From UBA6623 sp965238125 (GTDB taxonomy: Bacteria > Acidobacteriota > Terriglobia > Bryobacterales > UBA6623), in assembly GCA_965238125.1 (NCBI GenBank), contig OZ250179.1, positions 1,550,001-1,614,000 of the forward strand: a stretch of 64,000 bases of DNA, read 5' to 3'. Positions 63,678-64,000 of the stretch are shown one piece after another. The translations under genes and the position numbers were made by a program. How positions within the stretch are numbered: position 1 is the stretch's first letter; each line of letters opens with the position of its first letter. The notes under the pieces are model-generated. The model saw nothing but the letters and a program-made list of their open reading frames with translations. It made no database searches and was not told the origin of the DNA.

Positions 63678-64000
63678 TTGAGTCTCGCATAATATCCTGT
63701 CAATCGAGACAAAGAGAAGACTGTTTCCAGAAAGCGGTAATCAAGCGTGGTTTGCGGCGCATGCGCCGCAGCGTTTTGCGGGCACGTTCGTCGAGTTCCC
63801 AGTAGTCCTTCGGACAGACGTTCGGCAACTCGTGCTGTTTCCAGTACGCCCAGATGTATTCCACCGGATTCAGCTCCGGCGCATACGCCGGCAAATACTC
63901 CGTCACGATATGGCCTTGCGAGAGTTCAATGAACTCTCGCACCATCCGACTGCGATGCGCCGGCAAGCGGTCCCAGACGATCATCAACGGGCCGTCCATG
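63678..64000 (-). mobile_element. IS630-family insertion sequence, copy 4 (cut by window end)
   Basis: Begins after TA (63676-63677) with the same end as copy 3 (TTGAGTCTCGCATAATATCC) and continues to the end of the window. Over the visible 320 bases it is nearly identical to copy 3. Confidence 0.9.
63700..64000 (-). CDS. IS630 transposase OrfB, C-terminal part
   Basis: C-terminal 100 residues of the catalytic half, containing LMIVWDRLPAHRS (second Asp) and YAPELNPVEYIW (Glu). Identical in protein to the same part of copy 3. The N-terminal part is outside the window. Confidence 0.88.
   Translation of the reverse strand, partial: MDGPLMIVWDRLPAHRSRMVREFIELSQGHIVTEYLPAYAPELNPVEYIWAYWKQHELPNVCPKDYWELDERARKTLRRMRRKPRLITAFWKQSSLCLD

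Noticed and set aside
1..64000. CRISPR array
   Set aside because: I found no regularly spaced short direct repeats with unique spacers. The repeats present are dispersed, palindromic or IS-derived, and no cas gene is seen.

Overview
The window looks like chromosomal DNA of a GC-rich (about 60 percent) Gram-negative bacterium, most likely an Acidobacteriota member near Bryobacterales/Solibacter. The main pointers are a Solibacter-type C-terminal (TIGR03437-like) domain in a secreted protein, an alternative complex III operon, DUF2277, DUF3052 and DUF2007 proteins, a PafA-like phosphatase, and many dispersed repeats and IS elements. This assignment is inference from gene content; no rRNA or marker phylogeny is available.

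Layout. 1-8.4 kb: RhlE-type helicase (cut by the window start), GNAT acetyltransferase, a large secreted protein ending in a FAM3/ILEI-like domain, a VapBC pair, and a divergent Nramp-family transporter with a small membrane partner. 8.5-15.9 kb: an IS graveyard (two IS630 copies flanking an IS1380 copy, gene remnants, an IS110 transposase). 16-24.4 kb: cytochrome c/copper-monooxygenase-like protein with a secreted partner, glycosyltransferase, phosphate-porin-like protein, DUF2277, ribosomal protein S21 and a GAF-SpoIIE phosphatase. 24.6-26.3 kb: a decayed IS1380. 26.6-32.8 kb: an ACP-FAAL-acyltransferase fusion, a three-gene operon beginning with a probable selenocysteine peroxiredoxin, and a CxxxY-type CcmE. 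33.2-39 kb: a compact alternative complex III operon (ActA, split ActB, ActC, ActD, monoheme cytochrome), which would pass electrons from quinol to a periplasmic acceptor and which needs haem delivery of the kind CcmE provides.

39.3-46.7 kb is a second IS cluster (an IS1380 split by a nested IS630-family element, an arsC arsenate reductase, tRNA-Ser(UGA), another IS630, remnants and an intact IS1380). 46.7-51.8 kb has a different base composition and carries a giant nuclease-TPR-GreA/B-like-PIN gene, apparently broken by one frameshift and one nonsense codon, next to a DUF3368/RHH toxin-antitoxin pair. 52-64 kb holds a KduD-like dehydrogenase, a DUF433/DUF5615 pair (toxin frameshifted), an alpha/beta hydrolase, a frameshifted FecR-like protein, a 2-oxoglutarate oxygenase split by IS1380, a queuosine-precursor transporter, a secreted protein with phage-tail-fibre-like sequence, and a Ser/Thr kinase interrupted by IS630 at the window end.

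The most interesting items are the in-frame UGA peroxiredoxin with a SECIS-like hairpin, the giant putative defence gene, and a MITE-like repeat family with terminal inverted repeats. Several ORFs are each broken by exactly one missing base in or near short homopolymers, so consensus sequencing error must be considered beside genuine decay.
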